A stretch of DNA of 64,000 nucleotides from Allobosea sp035944375 (GTDB lineage Bacteria; Pseudomonadota; Alphaproteobacteria; Rhizobiales; Beijerinckiaceae), in the NCBI RefSeq assembly GCF_035944375.1, contig NZ_DASZBE010000018.1, one strand, 5' to 3'. A program made the translations under genes and the position numbers. The notes beneath the pieces are model-generated. The model was not told the DNA's origin. It did not search any database and saw only the letters and a program-made list of their open reading frames with translations. Within the stretch, counting starts at the first letter, position 1. Each line of letters begins with the position of its first letter. Positions 9,901-18,240 of this stretch are shown here, piece by piece.

Positions 9901-10564
9901 GCAGGTCTCCGTGGAGGTGCTCGATACCGGGCTCGGCATCCCGCAGGGCAAGCAAAAGACGGTGTTCCGCGAGTTCCAGCGGCTCGACCAGGGCGCCAAG
10001 GTGGCCCGCGGACTGGGACTCGGCCTGTCGATCGTCCAGCGCATCGCGCGCACGCTCGATCACAAGCTGACGCTCGATTCGGTGCCCGGCCGGGGCAGCC
10101 GCTTTGCCGTGCTGGTGCCACGCGCCTCCCCGCTGCCCGAAATGAGCACCGGCCCGGCGCCGCGCGCGGTGCCGGCCGGGCAGCTCGCCGGGCTGAAGCT
10201 CCTGGTGATCGACAACGAGCCCGCCATCCTGGACGGGATGAAGCGCCTGCTCGAGGGCTGGGGTTGCCAGGTCACGACGGCGGCGAGCCTCGACATCGCG
10301 CTGGCGCTGCAGAAGCGAGCCGCGCCCGATGCGGTGATCGCTGACTACCATCTCGACCATGGCAATGGACTGACCGCGATCAGCACCCTGCGCGAACGTT
10401 CGCGCCGGCTCCTGCCCGCGATCCTGCTGACCGCCGACCGCTCCCCGAATGTGCGCGAGGCGGCGGCCGCGCTCGACGTCCATCTGCTCAACAAGCCGCT
10501 GAAGCCCGGCGCCCTGCGCGCCCTGCTGGCCCAGTGGCGGGCGACACGCTTCGCGGCGGAATGA
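6995..10564 (+). CDS. Hybrid sensor histidine kinase/response regulator with SLC5 transporter-like sensor
   Basis: At 1189 aa this is the largest protein in the window. Residues 1 to about 545 form 12-13 membrane helices of a sodium/solute symporter (SLC5) fold. A short linker resembling the STAC region follows (about 555-650), then a PAS domain (about 669-782, ending TYTDITEA), a coiled coil, and a kinase core. The phospho-acceptor is H836 in AAASHDILQPLNAARLY, with NAIKYTP, DTGLGIP and GLGLGLSIV boxes. A C-terminal receiver carries the phospho-acceptor D1117 in IADYHLDHGNG. The architecture is that of CbrA/NahK-like kinases, which tie nutrient uptake or sensing to phosphorelay. No separate response regulator is adjacent. 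An MscL gene is divergent upstream. Confidence 0.93.
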   Translation: MIPAWSVVLVALAYLCALFAIAHAADTSGRRLVGGRARATIYALALGVYCTSWTFYGSVGFAGRAGLDFLGIYVGPILVIGFGHRFVSRIVGIAKSQNITSVADFVGARYGKSERVAALVCLVAVIGALPYIALQLKAVASSLSVLLAATGGRPAAADAPVLTDLAFLVAMVLAGFACAFGTRHIDATEHQDGLVLAIAVESLVKLIAFLVLGVFIVYGLYDGPGDLFAQAANLPGGAVPIWKRTSSWTTFLTLTLLSACAALLLARQFHMTIVENRDRGDVRRAAWMFPLYLVLINLFVLPLAMAGELLMPGTGIDRDMTVLLLPLQKEAGLLALLVFLGGLSAATAMVIVASVALAIMISNHLVMPVLLRGRRALSDPAGSAEAIDSEGAGNGTMGGDLGSQVVIIRRVAIFCVILLGYAYYRAAGEQALVAIGLLSFAATAQIAPAFFGGLVWRRGTALGAAAGLIAGIATWAYTLLMPSLVRPGSIWSDIVANGPLGHAALRPEALLGLDLPPLPHGVFWSLGLNLLAYIGFSLLRPATAMERLQANAFVESDRATMAQSFSLWRSSVTESELQSTIGRYLGQERTQRAFEGFASSRGEEPHPTRDADIHLLRFGEHLLSSAIGAASSRLVLSLLLRRRNLTTEAAFKLLDDASAALQYNRDILQHGLDHAGQGITVLDRDLRLLAWNQAFIQLYDLPPAMVRFGTGLDEIVRYNAARGAYGDGQQDELMAARLQSFVRDREPVRLKLYPSRKVIEIRTNPLPDGGFVTTYTDITEAVAAQEELERTNESLERRVVERTEEILRVNAELQRAKAEAEEANASKTRFLAAASHDILQPLNAARLYATSLVERDRAAGSPDLAENIDASLDAVEEILTALLEISRLDGGAMKPEITSFRLDELLRQLQREFEPSAQEKGLKLIFMPTSLAVRSDRRLLRRLLQNLVSNAIKYTPSGKVLIGFRRRGGQVSVEVLDTGLGIPQGKQKTVFREFQRLDQGAKVARGLGLGLSIVQRIARTLDHKLTLDSVPGRGSRFAVLVPRASPLPEMSTGPAPRAVPAGQLAGLKLLVIDNEPAILDGMKRLLEGWGCQVTTAASLDIALALQKRAAPDAVIADYHLDHGNGLTAISTLRERSRRLLPAILLTADRSPNVREAAAALDVHLLNKPLKPGALRALLAQWRATRFAAE

Positions 10565-10589
10565 GCGGCGAAGGCGCCGAATGGGCGCG

Positions 10590-11174
10590 TCAGGCGGCGG
10601 CGCTGGCCGCGGTGCTGCGCATCGCGTCCTCGGCGGCGAGGAAGGCATCGACATCCGGCCGCGGCGGGGGGCTTTCCGCCTGCGTCCCAATCTCGGTCAT
10701 CAGCCGCGCCACCGGCACATAGGCCCGCGCCGCGCGGTCATAAAGCGCCACCCGGACGAGCGCATGGGCCGCGATTGTCTCCGTACCGTCCTTGCCGCGT
10801 GTCACGAGGCGGTGCTCGATCACCAGCCAGGTTTGCGTCCAGCACAGGATTTCGGTGTCGAGGCGGAAGGGCTGGAAGGCGCGCAGCTCGCGCCGGAAGC
10901 GGATCATGCCGCCATTGACCACCGGCACCCAGCGGTGGCGCAGCACGGCCCGCCAGAGCTTGGTGCGCAGCATCAGGTCGGTGCGGCCGAGATCCATCAG
11001 CGACCAGTAGCGGCCGTTGTTCATGTGCAGGCTGGTGTCGAGGTCATGAGGCCAGACGCGGAAGGACAGCCGCGACGGCTCGGCCAGCGGTTCCAGCCGC
11101 GGACGGAAGGGGCTCGTGACGAGGAGCCAGATCAGGCGGAACCAGAGATTCATGGCGAACTCGCGCGAGGACAT
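10590..11174 (-). CDS. Thioesterase-superfamily (hot-dog fold) protein, THEM6-like
   Basis: The 194-aa product has one N-terminal hydrophobic segment (LWFRLIWLLVTSPF) and then a 4HBT-like hot-dog domain with the family signature HDLDTSLHMNNGRYWSLMDLG and later WLVIEHRLV. Such proteins hydrolyse acyl-CoA or related thioesters; this subgroup resembles THEM6/YbgC-like proteins, but the substrate is unknown. The last 25 residues are Ala-rich and probably disordered. Two starts are possible, 11174 and 11153 (MNLWFRL); the second fits homologues slightly better. It is convergent with the hybrid kinase and divergent from the phosphatase gene. Confidence 0.85.
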   Translation of the reverse strand: MSSREFAMNLWFRLIWLLVTSPFRPRLEPLAEPSRLSFRVWPHDLDTSLHMNNGRYWSLMDLGRTDLMLRTKLWRAVLRHRWVPVVNGGMIRFRRELRAFQPFRLDTEILCWTQTWLVIEHRLVTRGKDGTETIAAHALVRVALYDRAARAYVPVARLMTEIGTQAESPPPRPDVDAFLAAEDAMRSTAASAAA

Positions 11175-11335
11175 CGCCCCGGTCGTGCCCTTCTAGGGGA
11201 TGATCGTTCACATGTAAACGAAACGGCCTGCCGCGCGGCCGCATGCGAGCCTGCGCCGGGGAGAACAGCTGGTCCGGGATGACGACCGCGTCCGGGTGGA
11301 TTATGCGCATCGCACGCCCCAGCCGGAGAACTCCA

Positions 11336-11848
11336 ATGCCGACCTTGCATGTCTCCCCGCTGTCGAAGCTGCACGAGACCGTCGCCGCGGTGCGACCGAG
11401 CCATCTCGTCACGCTGATCAATGTCGGCACCGCCGTGGAACGCCCGGCCGGTATCAGCGAGGCCAACCACCTGTTCCTCGGCCTGTCCGACATCAGCGCC
11501 CCGATGGACGGCCATGTCGTGCCGGCCGAGGCCCATGTCGAGCACTTCCTCGCGTTCACGCGACGCTGGGACCGCGCCGCGCCAATCCTGATCCATTGCT
11601 GGGCCGGGATCAGCCGCTCGACCGCGGCCGCCTATATCGCTGCCTGCGCGCTGGCGCCGGAGCGCGACGAGGCGGAACTGGCCGCCCGCCTGCGGCAGGC
11701 CTCGCCCTCCGCCACGCCCAATGCCCGGCTCGTCGCCATCGCCGACGCCATGCTCGGCCGCGACGGGCGCATGCGCGAGGCGATCGCCGGCATCGGGCGC
11801 GGGGCGGATGCCTTCGAGGGCACGCCTTTCGCGCTGCGATGGGACTGA
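11336..11848 (+). CDS. Tyrosine/dual-specificity phosphatase family protein
   Basis: The 170-aa product carries the cysteine phosphatase signature HCWAGISRS (CX5R loop: Cys, then Arg) near residues 85-95. An upstream Asp-rich segment, FLGLSDISAPMDG, may hold the general acid. It is a short cytoplasmic protein common in Rhizobiales, annotated only as tyrosine phosphatase family; natural substrates are unknown. The ATG at 11336 is chosen because GGAG stands seven bases upstream and MPTLHVSPLSKLHET is the conserved start. It is divergent from the thioesterase gene and 147 bases ahead of the Lrp gene. Confidence 0.88.
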   Translation: MPTLHVSPLSKLHETVAAVRPSHLVTLINVGTAVERPAGISEANHLFLGLSDISAPMDGHVVPAEAHVEHFLAFTRRWDRAAPILIHCWAGISRSTAAAYIAACALAPERDEAELAARLRQASPSATPNARLVAIADAMLGRDGRMREAIAGIGRGADAFEGTPFALRWD

Positions 11849-11995
11849 AAAGGCTCCGGCGGGGTCGGCAACTTCGTGCGGCCGGGATGCGATTGACGTC
11901 GAAAGCAGCGGCGCTCTGCTGAAATCGGTGCAGAAGATTGCTTGCGCTCCAGCGGTTTTCGCAGGATTCATCCGCGCCGGGGAGCCAGGGCCATC

Positions 11996-12460
11996 ATGAC
12001 CATCGAACTCGATTCACGCGACCGCGCCATCCTGCGCATCCTGCAGGCGGATGGCAGGATCACGAATTCCGATCTCGCCGAAAAGGTGCATCTGTCGCCC
12101 TCGGCCTGCCTGCGCCGGGTGCGTCAGCTCGAGGAGAGCGGGCTGATCCGCGGCTATGCGATGATCCTCGACGACAAGATCGCTGGATTTCCGGGCACGG
12201 CCTTCGTCTTCGTGACGCTGGACCAGCAGGGCCGCGCGTCGCTGGAAGGGTTCGAGCAGGCGGTGCGGAACCTGCCCGAGATCCTCGAATGTCATCTGCT
12301 CGCCGGCGCGCATGACTATCTGATGCGGGTGATCTACCGCGACAGCGCCGATTTCGAACGCATCCACACCGACATCATCACGCAGCTGCCCGGCGTCACC
12401 CGCGTCCAGTCGACGCTGACGCTGCGCTCGATCAAGAAGAGCTCGGCGCTGCCGGTGTGA
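11996..12460 (+). CDS. Lrp/AsnC-family transcriptional regulator
   Basis: The 154-aa product has an N-terminal helix-turn-helix (residues 4-50: LDSRDRAILRILQADGRITN, then SDLAEKVHLSPSACLRRVRQ) and a C-terminal RAM ligand-binding domain (ECHLLAGAHDYLMRV). This is the standard architecture of feast/famine regulators, which form octamers and respond to amino acids. The length is typical. The ATG at 11996 follows GGGGAGCCAGGGCCATC. No obvious amino-acid enzyme is adjacent, so its target may lie elsewhere; autoregulation is usual for the family. Confidence 0.94.
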   Translation: MTIELDSRDRAILRILQADGRITNSDLAEKVHLSPSACLRRVRQLEESGLIRGYAMILDDKIAGFPGTAFVFVTLDQQGRASLEGFEQAVRNLPEILECHLLAGAHDYLMRVIYRDSADFERIHTDIITQLPGVTRVQSTLTLRSIKKSSALPV

Positions 12461-12527
12461 GCCATCTGGCGGGGTTGCAGCCCGGGCCGCTCCGGCGGAT
12501 AAGCGACGCGACAACGGGAATCACGCC

Positions 12528-12785
12528 GTGAGCGAAGCCATCTCCAACGACGACGTCGCCGCCCTGCCCTTCGAGGCGGCGCTGAAGCAGCTCGAGGACA
12601 TCGTCGCCCGGCTGGAACGGGGCGACGTGCCGCTCGAGGAATCGATCGCGATCTACACCCGCGGCGAGGCCCTGAAGGCGCGCTGCGACGCGCTGCTGAA
12701 ACAGGCCGAGGCGCGCATCGAGAAGATCACCCTCTCCGCCGACGGCAAGCCGACGGGGACCGCGCCGCTGGATGTGGAGCGGTAG
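12528..12785 (+). CDS. xseB: Exodeoxyribonuclease VII small subunit
   Basis: The 85-aa product matches XseB: PFEAALKQLEDIVARLERGD, then VPLEESIAIYTRGEALKARC, an acidic helical hairpin that binds the large subunit XseA. Exonuclease VII degrades single-stranded DNA from both ends. The start is a GTG at 12528 with GGGAA eight bases upstream. In many alphaproteobacteria xseB is directly followed by dxs and tlyA; here those genes lie more than 7 kb further on, with five unrelated genes between. The last 12 residues are poorly conserved, as usual. Confidence 0.93.
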   Translation: MSEAISNDDVAALPFEAALKQLEDIVARLERGDVPLEESIAIYTRGEALKARCDALLKQAEARIEKITLSADGKPTGTAPLDVER

Positions 12786-12867
12786 ACGACGAGGCGCTGC
12801 CGGTCATTCAACAGACCGCACCAGCTCAACGGCAGGCGGAGGAGCTGGAGCCGCTTGCTCCGCTGCG

Positions 12868-14436
12868 TCAAAGCCTCTCGTTCTCGCCCCCCAATTTGTC
12901 GCGGATGTGCCTCCAGATCTGGCGCAGTCGGTGAACGTGCAGATCGTCGATCATGACGGCGACCATGTGCTGGGTCTCCGCAACGGTCGGCTTGGTTCGT
13001 GCTCCGTCGCGCCCGTCTCCGACTGATGGTCCGAGCACCAGCTGGGTCCGCATGGCCCGGTCGCGCTCGCTATCTCGAACCAGCAGCTCGCCGATTGCGA
13101 GCACCACATCGTCGGATGGCGGGAGCGGCACCGCGGCGCCGCTCGGCGCTTTCTGGGCAGGGACATGCGGCATGACCGCTCGCTCCAGATCGAAGATGGT
13201 TCGGATGTTCAAGGTTTTCAGCAGCAGGAACCGATCGGGCCCCACCACGGTGCAGAGCTGCGCCTGCGCGACCCAATCGATCGTCTGGTAGATCCCGTAG
13301 GGGCTTTCGATGTGAAGCATGATCGGGTTGGCGGCCGCCAGGTTCTGGACGTCGAAGACGTTCGCTTCCTCCAGCCGAAAGGCGATGAAGCTGTCGATCC
13401 CGTCGATGACCGTCAGCGGCACCTGCTTGGTGTGACGTTCCAATTCACTGTAGCGCTCTTTGAAGGTCAGTCCGCTCTTCTGCAGCACATATTGAAGTGC
13501 CGCATCGGGAATGAACCCCAGCGCAAACGCAATGATCAGCCAGATCGATTTGACGCCGAGTGTCGGATCCGTTGCCACCGGAGGCGGTTCTGCGGCGCCG
13601 GCGGGGGCTCCGCCCGTGACCTGCTTGACCGCATCGATCCCGCCCGTGACGACGCCGATGATTTCCTGCCCCGTCGGAAAGACGCGATAGATCACCACCG
13701 CGAGCAGCATCGACAGGACGATGTGCGCGAAAGCGCGCAGGAAGGTGATGGGGGACAGGTCGAAGACGGCGACCGCGCGCAGCAGCAGCCGGAGCGTGTA
13801 GACATAGGCGCCAGCGAAGGCGATCGCCGCCACCGTGAGGACGTTGACGTGCAATGTCCGGAACGCCGGCCCATCGCTGATCACCCGCAGATCGCTGCCG
13901 CCAAGCGCGAGGATGCTGGGCCAGAGCCAAGACCCTATCGCATGGTCTTGGCCAAGGTTCAGGACCTCGATCAGCGGAGACAGCAGGATGAAGACGCCGA
14001 AGGCGGACAGGACGATGTAAGGCACGGCGCAGATCAGCAGCATCCAGTCCGCGTGCAGCATCATCGGGAAGCGGGGCACGTCGGCCAGATTTGGCTCCCG
14101 ATTGTCCTCGAGGTCGAGATCGGCGAAGTATTTGCCCTTCACGAACTCGAAGGAGACGTTGGAATCGGTCCATCCGGATTGTCGCGTTTCCGGAGTCACC
14201 CCCGCGAACTGGAAACTGCGTGCGAAGAGTTCGATCAGCTTGATCCGGTTGAGCCTGATCTGGTGCCGGATGGCGATGAGCGTGACCGGGGTGATCAGAG
14301 CCAGAAACAACATCGCCCAGATCGCCAGCAGCAGTTGCTTCTTTCCTCCCAGCGCCGCGTGCAAGCCCGATGCTGCGACCAGCGCTACGAGTGCGAGAAC
14401 GGCAACCCCCAGAATTCCCTGAATCGTCTGCCTCAT
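12868..14436 (-). CDS. Unrecognised six-helix membrane protein with cytosolic C-terminal domain
   Basis: I do not recognise this 522-aa protein. It has membrane segments near residues 5-29, 34-56, 131-156, 196-224, 232-252 and 297-318, a soluble insert at 60-128 (rich in Asp/Glu near 105-120), and a Pro/Ala linker near 275-292. The soluble C-terminal region from about 320 contains two short helical units: VIDGIDSFIAFRLEEANVFD and a second around LLLKTLNIRTIFDLER. These look like helix-hairpin-helix modules, a guess only. The start at 14436 (MRQTIQGILG) is chosen for the G-rich site CAGGGGGCGG just upstream; in-frame alternatives lie at 14454 and 14535. It is convergent with xseB and divergent from pirin. 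Confidence 0.75.
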   Translation of the reverse strand: MRQTIQGILGVAVLALVALVAASGLHAALGGKKQLLLAIWAMLFLALITPVTLIAIRHQIRLNRIKLIELFARSFQFAGVTPETRQSGWTDSNVSFEFVKGKYFADLDLEDNREPNLADVPRFPMMLHADWMLLICAVPYIVLSAFGVFILLSPLIEVLNLGQDHAIGSWLWPSILALGGSDLRVISDGPAFRTLHVNVLTVAAIAFAGAYVYTLRLLLRAVAVFDLSPITFLRAFAHIVLSMLLAVVIYRVFPTGQEIIGVVTGGIDAVKQVTGGAPAGAAEPPPVATDPTLGVKSIWLIIAFALGFIPDAALQYVLQKSGLTFKERYSELERHTKQVPLTVIDGIDSFIAFRLEEANVFDVQNLAAANPIMLHIESPYGIYQTIDWVAQAQLCTVVGPDRFLLLKTLNIRTIFDLERAVMPHVPAQKAPSGAAVPLPPSDDVVLAIGELLVRDSERDRAMRTQLVLGPSVGDGRDGARTKPTVAETQHMVAVMIDDLHVHRLRQIWRHIRDKLGGENERL

Positions 14437-14620
14437 GACCGCCCCCTGCTTCATGATGGATACGGCAGCGGGCGATCTCACCCGCCGCCTGGCGAGAGCG
14501 AAGCGCGCCATGCTGCAACCGTCAACAAAAATCACAATCTCAGGTTGAGATTCCGCTCAGTTGGCTTCTTGCGCATCGCCGTCAGCCGGGCCACCGTGCG
14601 CGTCTGCTCAGGAACCCGCC

Positions 14621-15541
14621 ATGTCCCAGCTTCCCGCCGAAGATCCCGTCCTGGGTGATGCCCGCTACTGCGAGGCGATCGAGCAGGTGATCGTGCCGCG
14701 TGCGCATGATCTCGGCGGCTTTTCGGTCCGGCGGGCGCTGCCCTCGATCGGGCGAAAGATGGTCGGGCCCTTCATCTTCTTCGACCAGATGGGGCCGGCG
14801 GAGTTCCTGCTCGGCCAGGGGATCGATGTGCGCCCGCACCCGCATATCGGGCTTTCGACCGTGACCTATCTCTTCGACGGCGAGATCATGCACCGGGATT
14901 CGCTCGGCACCGCGCTGCCGATCCGCCCCGGCGCGGTCAATCTGATGACGGCGGGGCGCGGCATCGTCCATTCCGAGCGCACCGGGCTGGAGGAGCGCCA
15001 GAAGCCGCCGAAGCTGTTCGGCATCCAGGCCTGGCTCGCCTTGCCGAAATCGCATGAGGAGACGGCGCCGGCCTTCGTCCACCATGCCGCCCCCGAACTG
15101 CCGCGGATCGTCGAGGGCGGCAAGCGCATCAGCCTGATCATGGGCTCGGCCTATGGCCAGACCTCGCCCGTCCGCTTTCCCTGGGACGCGCTCTATGCCG
15201 AGGCCGTACTGTCGCCCGGCGCAATCCTGCCGCTCGACCCCGATTATGACGAGCGCGCCATCTACATCGTCTCGGGCCGGGTCGACATCGCCGGCGACGA
15301 GTTCGGCGCCGGGCAGCTGCTGATCTTCAAGCCGGGCGACCGCATCTCGATCCTCGGCATCGACCAGACCCGCCTGATGATCGTCGGCGGCGAGCCGATG
15401 GACGGGCCGCGCCACATCTGGTGGAACTTCGTCTCCTCCTCGAAGGAGCGCATCGACCAGGCCAAGGCGGAGTGGAAGGCGGGGCGCTTCGACACGGTGC
15501 CCGGCGACGAGGCCGAGTTCATCCCGCTGCCCGAGGGGTGA
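14621..15541 (+). CDS. Pirin family protein
   Basis: The 306-aa product is a bicupin of the pirin family. The metal-binding residues of the N-terminal cupin are visible as the two histidines of RPHPHIGLST, and the His and Glu of GRGIVHSERT. A characteristic FIFFDQMGPAEF element precedes them. Pirins bind Fe(II); some show quercetinase activity and others act as redox-sensing cofactors of regulators, so the role here is open. The ATG at 14621 has AGGAA about seven bases upstream. The 3' end overlaps the 3' end of the convergent MFS gene by 23 bases. Confidence 0.92.
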   Translation: MSQLPAEDPVLGDARYCEAIEQVIVPRAHDLGGFSVRRALPSIGRKMVGPFIFFDQMGPAEFLLGQGIDVRPHPHIGLSTVTYLFDGEIMHRDSLGTALPIRPGAVNLMTAGRGIVHSERTGLEERQKPPKLFGIQAWLALPKSHEETAPAFVHHAAPELPRIVEGGKRISLIMGSAYGQTSPVRFPWDALYAEAVLSPGAILPLDPDYDERAIYIVSGRVDIAGDEFGAGQLLIFKPGDRISILGIDQTRLMIVGGEPMDGPRHIWWNFVSSSKERIDQAKAEWKAGRFDTVPGDEAEFIPLPEG

Positions 15542-16742
15542 GTTCCCCCTCCGGCATCACCCTCAACCGCGGCATCGGCGAGGCGAGGATCGCCAGCGTC
15601 GAGAGGGCGAAGAGGACGACCGGCAGCGCCATCGCCGCCTCCAGCCCCCAGCTTTCCGCAGCGAGCCCGCCGGCCAGCGCACCCAGCGGGCGCATGCCGT
15701 AGATCGCCGTGGTCAGCGTCGCGCTGACGCGGCCGAGCAGATGCGGCGGCGTCACCGCCTGGCGCAGGCTGGTCTGGGCGATGAACCAGAGGATCGGCCC
15801 GAAGCCGAAAAGGAAGAAGGCGAGCGCCAGCGCCGGCCAGCCGAGGGCGGGCGGCGCCAGCGCCAGAAGGGTGGCCCCAATCAGCGACGAGGTCGGGCCG
15901 AAGACGAGGACAATCCCCACCGGCAGCCGCGCGATGAGGGTGGCGCCACCGAGCGCGCCTGCGAGCAGCCCGGCGCCATAGACCGCCGTGGCGAGGCCGA
16001 TCCGCTCCGGGGCCAGCAGCAGGATGCGCGCGGCATAGGGCGCCGCGATCGCGCTGAAGGCGAAGAAGGCGAGGTTCCAGGCGATGGCGCAGAGCGCGAT
16101 CGGCCGCAGATAGGGGTGGCGGGCGACGAAGCGGCCGCCTTCGGCGATGGCGAGGTGGAGCGGCAGGCGCGGCTGCGTCGGCGGGCGCTCGCCCGGCAGG
16201 CGGGAGCCGGCGACAAGCGCCACCACGCCCGCGAGCGTGCAGAGGCTCAAGCCGAACCAGCCCTGCCCGCGCGCCACGGCCCAGCCGGCGATCAGCGGTG
16301 CCGCCAGGCTGAAGACGGCGCGGCCGAGTTCGAGCCGGCCATTCGCGCGCGGCAGCTCGGCGATCGGGACAGTGCGCGGCATCAGCACGAAGATCGACAG
16401 CGCGATCACCACCGCGCCGGCCGCCGCGGCGAAGCTCGTCGCGGCCAGAAACCAGCCAGTGTGGCCGGTCGCCAGCAGGGACGCCCCTGCCGCGGCGCCG
16501 GTCGCGATCAGGGCACCGCCGAGGCGAATGAGGTCCCGCGGCGCGAGCCGGTCGGCGAAGACGCCGGCCGGGAGCGAGACCAAGAGCCAGGCCGCCGACT
16601 GGGCCGCGACCAGCAGGCCGACGAGGCGCGGGCTGGCGCCTCCCTGCGTCGCCGCCAGCGTAATCGTGTCGAGCGCCAGGCGGTCGGCGAACTGGGCCAT
16701 GGTGCCGGCGAGCAGCAGCACCGGGAAGGAAGAGGAGGACAT
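15519..16742 (-). CDS. Major facilitator superfamily transporter
   Basis: The 407-aa product has the length and hydrophobic pattern of a 12-helix MFS carrier, with the loop 2-3 motif GVFADRLAPRDLIR and its repeat-like counterpart GVSATLTTAIYGMRPLGAL in the second half. It resembles EntS/drug-efflux type exporters (the MFS_3 group), suggesting export of a small molecule, but the substrate is not deducible. The ATG at 16742 has AGGAA about seven bases upstream. It follows the amidase gene on the same strand after an 80-base gap and converges on pirin with a short overlap. Confidence 0.88.
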   Translation of the reverse strand: MSSSSFPVLLLAGTMAQFADRLALDTITLAATQGGASPRLVGLLVAAQSAAWLLVSLPAGVFADRLAPRDLIRLGGALIATGAAAGASLLATGHTGWFLAATSFAAAAGAVVIALSIFVLMPRTVPIAELPRANGRLELGRAVFSLAAPLIAGWAVARGQGWFGLSLCTLAGVVALVAGSRLPGERPPTQPRLPLHLAIAEGGRFVARHPYLRPIALCAIAWNLAFFAFSAIAAPYAARILLLAPERIGLATAVYGAGLLAGALGGATLIARLPVGIVLVFGPTSSLIGATLLALAPPALGWPALALAFFLFGFGPILWFIAQTSLRQAVTPPHLLGRVSATLTTAIYGMRPLGALAGGLAAESWGLEAAMALPVVLFALSTLAILASPMPRLRVMPEGELTPRAAG

Positions 16743-16822
16743 CGGGGGTTCCTGCCAAAGGGTCGGCAGGTGATGTCAGCCGGCGCCGGCGCGTCCCACC
16801 CGTTTCCTGTGGAGGCCCGCGC

Positions 16823-18235
16823 TCAGGCCACCATCGGCGGCATGGCGAGGTGGTGCTCCGTCGCCTGCTGGAAGGCGAAGCCGATGCGCAGCGCCATCGC
16901 CTCCTGATAGCCGAGGCAGGAGATCTGCAGCGAGAGCGGCAGTCCCGACGCGGTGAAGCCGTTGGGCAGCGACAGCGCGCACATCTCCATGACATTGCCG
17001 AAACGCGTGAAGCGCGACGGCATCACCTCCTGATCGACCACCGCGAGCGGGATCGCCGGGGTGACGGTGCTCGGGGTCAGCAGGGCGTCGATATCGGCCA
17101 TCGCCGTGGCGAGGTCGCGCTTGGCCTGGGCCTGGAAGGCCTTTGTGGCCAAATAGTCCTGCGCCGACAGATCGGCTCCGGCGAGCAGGCGGGCGCGCAC
17201 CGCCGGGTCGAGCGGCAGGGTGGGATCCTGCGCCATCGCCCCGCCGTTGAAGAAGGCCTCGGCCATGACGATGCCGCTCGTCGTGGTAAAATGCTCCAGC
17301 GACCAGGGCAGGTCGATGTCGACGATCTCGGCACCGAGGCCGGCCAGCGTCGTCAGCGAGCGGTCATAGGCGGCCAGCACCTGCGCGTCACAGCCGGCGC
17401 GGTCGCGCTGCGGCATGCGGGCGAGACGCAGGCCGCGCACCCCGCGCCTGAGCTTCGGCATCGGGCTCTCGGGCATGACGCCGCGAGTGTTCGGATCGGC
17501 CTCGTCCGGCCCCTGCAGGACATCGTAGAGCAGCGCGCAATCCTCGACGCTGCGCGCCATTGGGCCGGGCGTGTCGAGCGATGCGGAGAGCGGGATGATG
17601 CCGGTGACCGGGATGCGTCCGATCGTGACCTTGAGCCCGGTGAGGCCGCAGAAGGCGGCCGGAAGCCTGACCGAACCGCCCGTGTCGGTGCCGATCGCCC
17701 AGGGCGCCAGCCGCGCCGCCACGGCGACGCCGGAACCGCTGGAGGAGCCGCCGGGCGTGTGGGGCACGGCTTCGTTCCAGGGATTCCAGGGCGTGCCCAT
17801 CTGTTCGTTGGTGCCCCAGCCGCCATAGGCGAACTCGACCGTATGCGTCTTGCCGAGCACGATCATGCCCTGCGCGAACATGCGCCTGGCGATGGTCGCG
17901 GTCACGGTCGAGCGGCGCCCGCGCCAATAGGCGGAGCCACCCGTGGTGATGCGACCCTCGAGATCGATCAAGTCCTTCAGCGCGACGGGCACACCATGCA
18001 GCGGCCCCACGGCATGGCCGGCGCGGATCGCCTTCTCCGCCGCCTCGGCCGCCAGCCGCGCGTCGGCAGCATAGACGTCGACGAAGGCGTGCAGCTTCGG
18101 GTCGAGCCGCTCGATCCGGGCCAGCAGCGCCTCGACGACATCGACGGGCGAGAGCCGCCGCGCCGCGATCTCGCGCGCCAGGACATGGGCCGGCCACAGG
18201 GCCGGGTCCGTGCTGATGCGAGAGGCGGTGTCCAT
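16823..18235 (-). CDS. Amidase (amidase signature family)
   Basis: The 470-aa product carries the Ser-Ser-Lys catalytic triad of amidase-signature enzymes: Lys in VALKDLIDLEG, the Gly/Ser loop PGGSSSGSGVAVAA with the cis-Ser, and the nucleophile Ser in TDTGGSVRLPAAFCG. It hydrolyses a carboxamide to acid and ammonia; the substrate is unknown (relatives include indoleacetamide hydrolase and GatA). A GTG at 18244 overlaps the TGA of the upstream binding-protein gene as GTGA; the ATG at 18235 is used here, but either start implies translational coupling. Pairing with an ABC binding protein suggests the substrate is imported. Confidence 0.92.
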   Translation of the reverse strand: MDTASRISTDPALWPAHVLAREIAARRLSPVDVVEALLARIERLDPKLHAFVDVYAADARLAAEAAEKAIRAGHAVGPLHGVPVALKDLIDLEGRITTGGSAYWRGRRSTVTATIARRMFAQGMIVLGKTHTVEFAYGGWGTNEQMGTPWNPWNEAVPHTPGGSSSGSGVAVAARLAPWAIGTDTGGSVRLPAAFCGLTGLKVTIGRIPVTGIIPLSASLDTPGPMARSVEDCALLYDVLQGPDEADPNTRGVMPESPMPKLRRGVRGLRLARMPQRDRAGCDAQVLAAYDRSLTTLAGLGAEIVDIDLPWSLEHFTTTSGIVMAEAFFNGGAMAQDPTLPLDPAVRARLLAGADLSAQDYLATKAFQAQAKRDLATAMADIDALLTPSTVTPAIPLAVVDQEVMPSRFTRFGNVMEMCALSLPNGFTASGLPLSLQISCLGYQEAMALRIGFAFQQATEHHLAMPPMVA

Positions 18236-18240
18236 GAGAG

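Noticed and set aside
6956..10690. A very long open frame on the minus strand (over 1200 codons) opposite the hybrid kinase
   Set aside because: The translation is low-complexity Arg/Gly/Asp/Gln-rich with no domain; long antisense frames are expected in GC-rich coding DNA.
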